64,000 nt of DNA, from NCBI GenBank assembly GCA_016586335.1, contig BLYE01000018.1, positions 186,001 through 250,000 of the forward strand. The letters run 5' to 3'. The notes beneath the pieces were generated by a model, which was not told the origin of the DNA, did not search any database, and was given only the letters and a program-made list of their open reading frames with translations. The stretch comes from Nitzschia putrida. Lineage: Eukaryota > Bacillariophyta > Bacillariophyceae > Bacillariales > Bacillariaceae. Shown piece by piece: positions 62,262-64,000 of this stretch (positions are counted from its first letter, which is position 1; the number at the start of each line of letters is the position of its first letter). The position numbers and the translations under genes are program-made.

Positions 62262-64000
62262 ATGGATCTTTCCTCGTCGACAACAACGGTAAACAAGAGA
62301 CAGTTCCGGAAGTTAAGAGGACGAACTGTTGGAAACTCAAAAAGGAGTTTGTCAACTCTCCACCTGGCAACTATCCTCTGTATTGGCAGCGTTTTCACTT
62401 TACGCATGAAAATGCCGTGGAGTTTTGAAGCTGGTCAAATTGCTGAACTTTTTTACGACGAGACATCTCAACTCCCTCTAGCATCACCCACTGTTGCGTC
62501 CACACCGACGAGCACACATCCCAACCAACAGACGTCCTCGTCAGGTCCCCTTAGTGTTGTCGGGACCAAGAATGAACTCCAAATTTGGGCAAAACAGGCA
62601 ACGTATTTCCAAGAATGTCGAGATCACATGTTACGGAATAGTACTTGGGGAGAACCGCGAGCTACCCTGGTGGACAAGGTCACAGCCAAAGAGTGGGCTA
62701 CTCAATGGACCTCGGAGGCAAAAGTTCTTCCGACAATCACAACATTTGACCTACAGTCCGTGCAAAAGGATAAGATCACCCTTGAGACAATGATGTCGAT
62801 TCAACAACCCTACATACTCAAGGGGGCTCATGTTTCGGGGAGCGTCGCATTGGTGTCAAACAACGCCTATCTCTGCTTGAAGGCTTGTCCCTACCTAGGA
62901 GAGGTGGTCCCACTAGAAGAAGGAGGGATCATCTTGGCTAGGAAGATGATGGACCAAGTCCTCAAGTCAAACTTTGGAAAATACTCAGGAGAGACTCAAT
63001 ACGATTTCATCCCACACCGTGTCATTGTGGAACCAGCATTGCCAATGAATCAATTCCGTGATGTCACGTATTGGTACATGGTTGACGGGCATCCTATCTT
63101 CGTCAGCATGGAGTGCGACAATCCGGAGGATGTCAACACAACGAATTTAGGCGAGACTGGCAGCGGTAGATCCCGAGCTTTCTTCACCGTTGATTATGAC
63201 CCATTGAACATGCAGCTCACCAAGAAATCATGTTTCGGAACGCATATCCCCAAGCCTCCAACCTGGGAAAGGATGCACAAGGCTGCAATGGAGCTTACGA
63301 GGGATGTTCCTGGTGTTGTTCGACTGGACTTGTATGCCAGCAGCACGGAAGTGTACGTAGTATCACTTGAAGCAGACAACACCCACCCCCTCCAACTAAC
63401 CTTTGCTTTGTATTTCATTTTCAAGATACTTCTCGGAGTTCACATTTACCACTTCTGCCTGCCAAAAGCGATTGCATTTCTCGCCGTATGTGGCCGATGG
63501 GCTCTTGTATGCCGTCCTCCAAGGTGCGGTTCCCAAAGCACTCGTGGATTCGAACTACGTTTCCAGAACAATCTCTAGCAAAGCATGGGTTCATATTCCC
63601 TTGCAAGGTCGAACACTCAATGCCACGGCAACACAAGGATTCCCATCGCCTCTAGATCTCTGCGAGAGTCTGAAAGAAAAGGGAGGTGGCAACACCGACA
63701 AACTGTTTGATGCATGTCAAGCTACTGCTAGAACAGTAGCACATCATGAACTTCGGTGCATGTTATCGCGAGATGGAAGCTTTGAAGAGCCCTTTGGAGC
63801 ACCCAAGCGTCCAACGTTAATGTCGGTGCTGGATCGGTTGGATTTGGATTTTGCATTCTTTCTTGTCCTCGTTTGGTTGATGATGCACTTTTATGACCAA
63901 AGAGTCGGTGCAACGAAAGACTCCTTCTTCAGCAAGCCATTCAACCTTCAGAGCCGATTGCTAACATACTTTGTGTACTTCCTATCCATCTTCACGATCA
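62262..64000 (+). CDS. Membrane-anchored TupA-like ATP-grasp protein (partial, runs off right edge)
   Basis: Exon 1 runs from the ATG at 62262 to 63352. The 73-nt intron (GTACGTAG...TTTTCAAG) is followed by exon 2 from 63426 to the window end, which restores EVYFSEFTFTTS. An upstream in-frame ATG at 61977 is possible. After a basic start (KRQFRKLRGRTVGNSKRS) there is a signal-anchor segment (LHLATILCIGSVFTL). The TupA-like ATP-grasp domain follows: LVDKVTAKEWA, LKGAHVSGSVAL, YDFIPHRVIVEPAL, YWYMVDGHPIFVSMECD, VVRLDLYAS and EVYFSEFTF. Such enzymes ligate carboxylates to sugars or amino acids during polysaccharide synthesis. Exon 2 ends with hydrophobic segments (FAFFLVLVWLMMHF, LLTYFVYFLSIF). 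A type II Golgi or ER enzyme is likely; the substrate is unknown. Confidence 0.78.

Noticed and set aside
1..64000. CRISPR array, operons or bacterial origin
   Set aside because: The introns, the absence of ribosome-binding-site patterns and the eukaryotic protein content rule out a prokaryotic reading, and no regularly spaced direct repeats were seen.

Overview
The window looks like nuclear DNA from a diatom, probably a pennate one. Three things suggest this. A diatom-expanded domain (the DUF6824-type signature D-V-L-x-G-[RQ]-G followed by HPGN/RPxN) recurs throughout the left half. Genes are single or few-exon with short GT-AG introns, mostly 73-115 nt. The right half holds ordinary eukaryotic housekeeping genes (V-ATPase proteolipid, AP-3 beta adaptin, class II aldolase, calmodulin-like protein, mitochondrial L34, CobW GTPase, TLC protein). 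No species is claimed. Gene names rest on motif recognition alone; no database search was run. Several start codons were moved inward because the longest open frame begins at TTG or GTG.

Left half (1-32.9 kb): a one-strand tandem array. Every recognisable gene from 1 to 32,877 lies on the minus strand, except possibly a small broken basic-protein gene, also minus, near 23.1-23.7 kb. All the others belong to one family built around a ~95-residue DUF6824-type domain. I count 13 gene copies: one runs off the left edge and one keeps only the end of the domain. Four decayed copies (6985-7182, 13500-13633, 13947-14394, 29077-29701) carry frameshifts or stops. Copies carry one, two or four domains. 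Two domain flavours can be told apart: GRG/HPGN, usually N-terminal or alone, and GQG/RPxN, usually at the C-terminus. Outside the domain the proteins are low-complexity (Ser, Gln, Thr, acidic) and several have clusters of Lys/Arg resembling nuclear localisation signals. Many share a short motif around P-x-D-x-x-G-x-P-x-x-E-W. My inference is a fast-evolving family of nuclear regulators made by local duplication, domain loss or gain, and pseudogenisation.

Middle (33.9-49 kb): housekeeping and small families. There is a SAM methyltransferase and a CobW/ZNG1-type GTPase (both minus), two tandem three-exon multi-pass membrane protein paralogues (plus), a Nudix hydrolase (minus), a MYND-finger protein (plus) and a class II fructose-bisphosphate aldolase with a hydrophobic C-terminal tail (minus). 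The 3.2 kb from 46.0 to 49.2 kb has no gene I can assemble, although good splice signals and an open membrane-protein-like stretch suggest a spliced gene or pseudogene.

Right (49.2-64 kb): V-ATPase subunit c, AP-3 beta, mitochondrial bL34, a 1358-residue acidic nuclear-type protein of unknown function, a four-EF-hand calmodulin-like protein, a TLC-domain membrane protein, and the start of a membrane-anchored TupA-like ATP-grasp protein that runs off the right edge.
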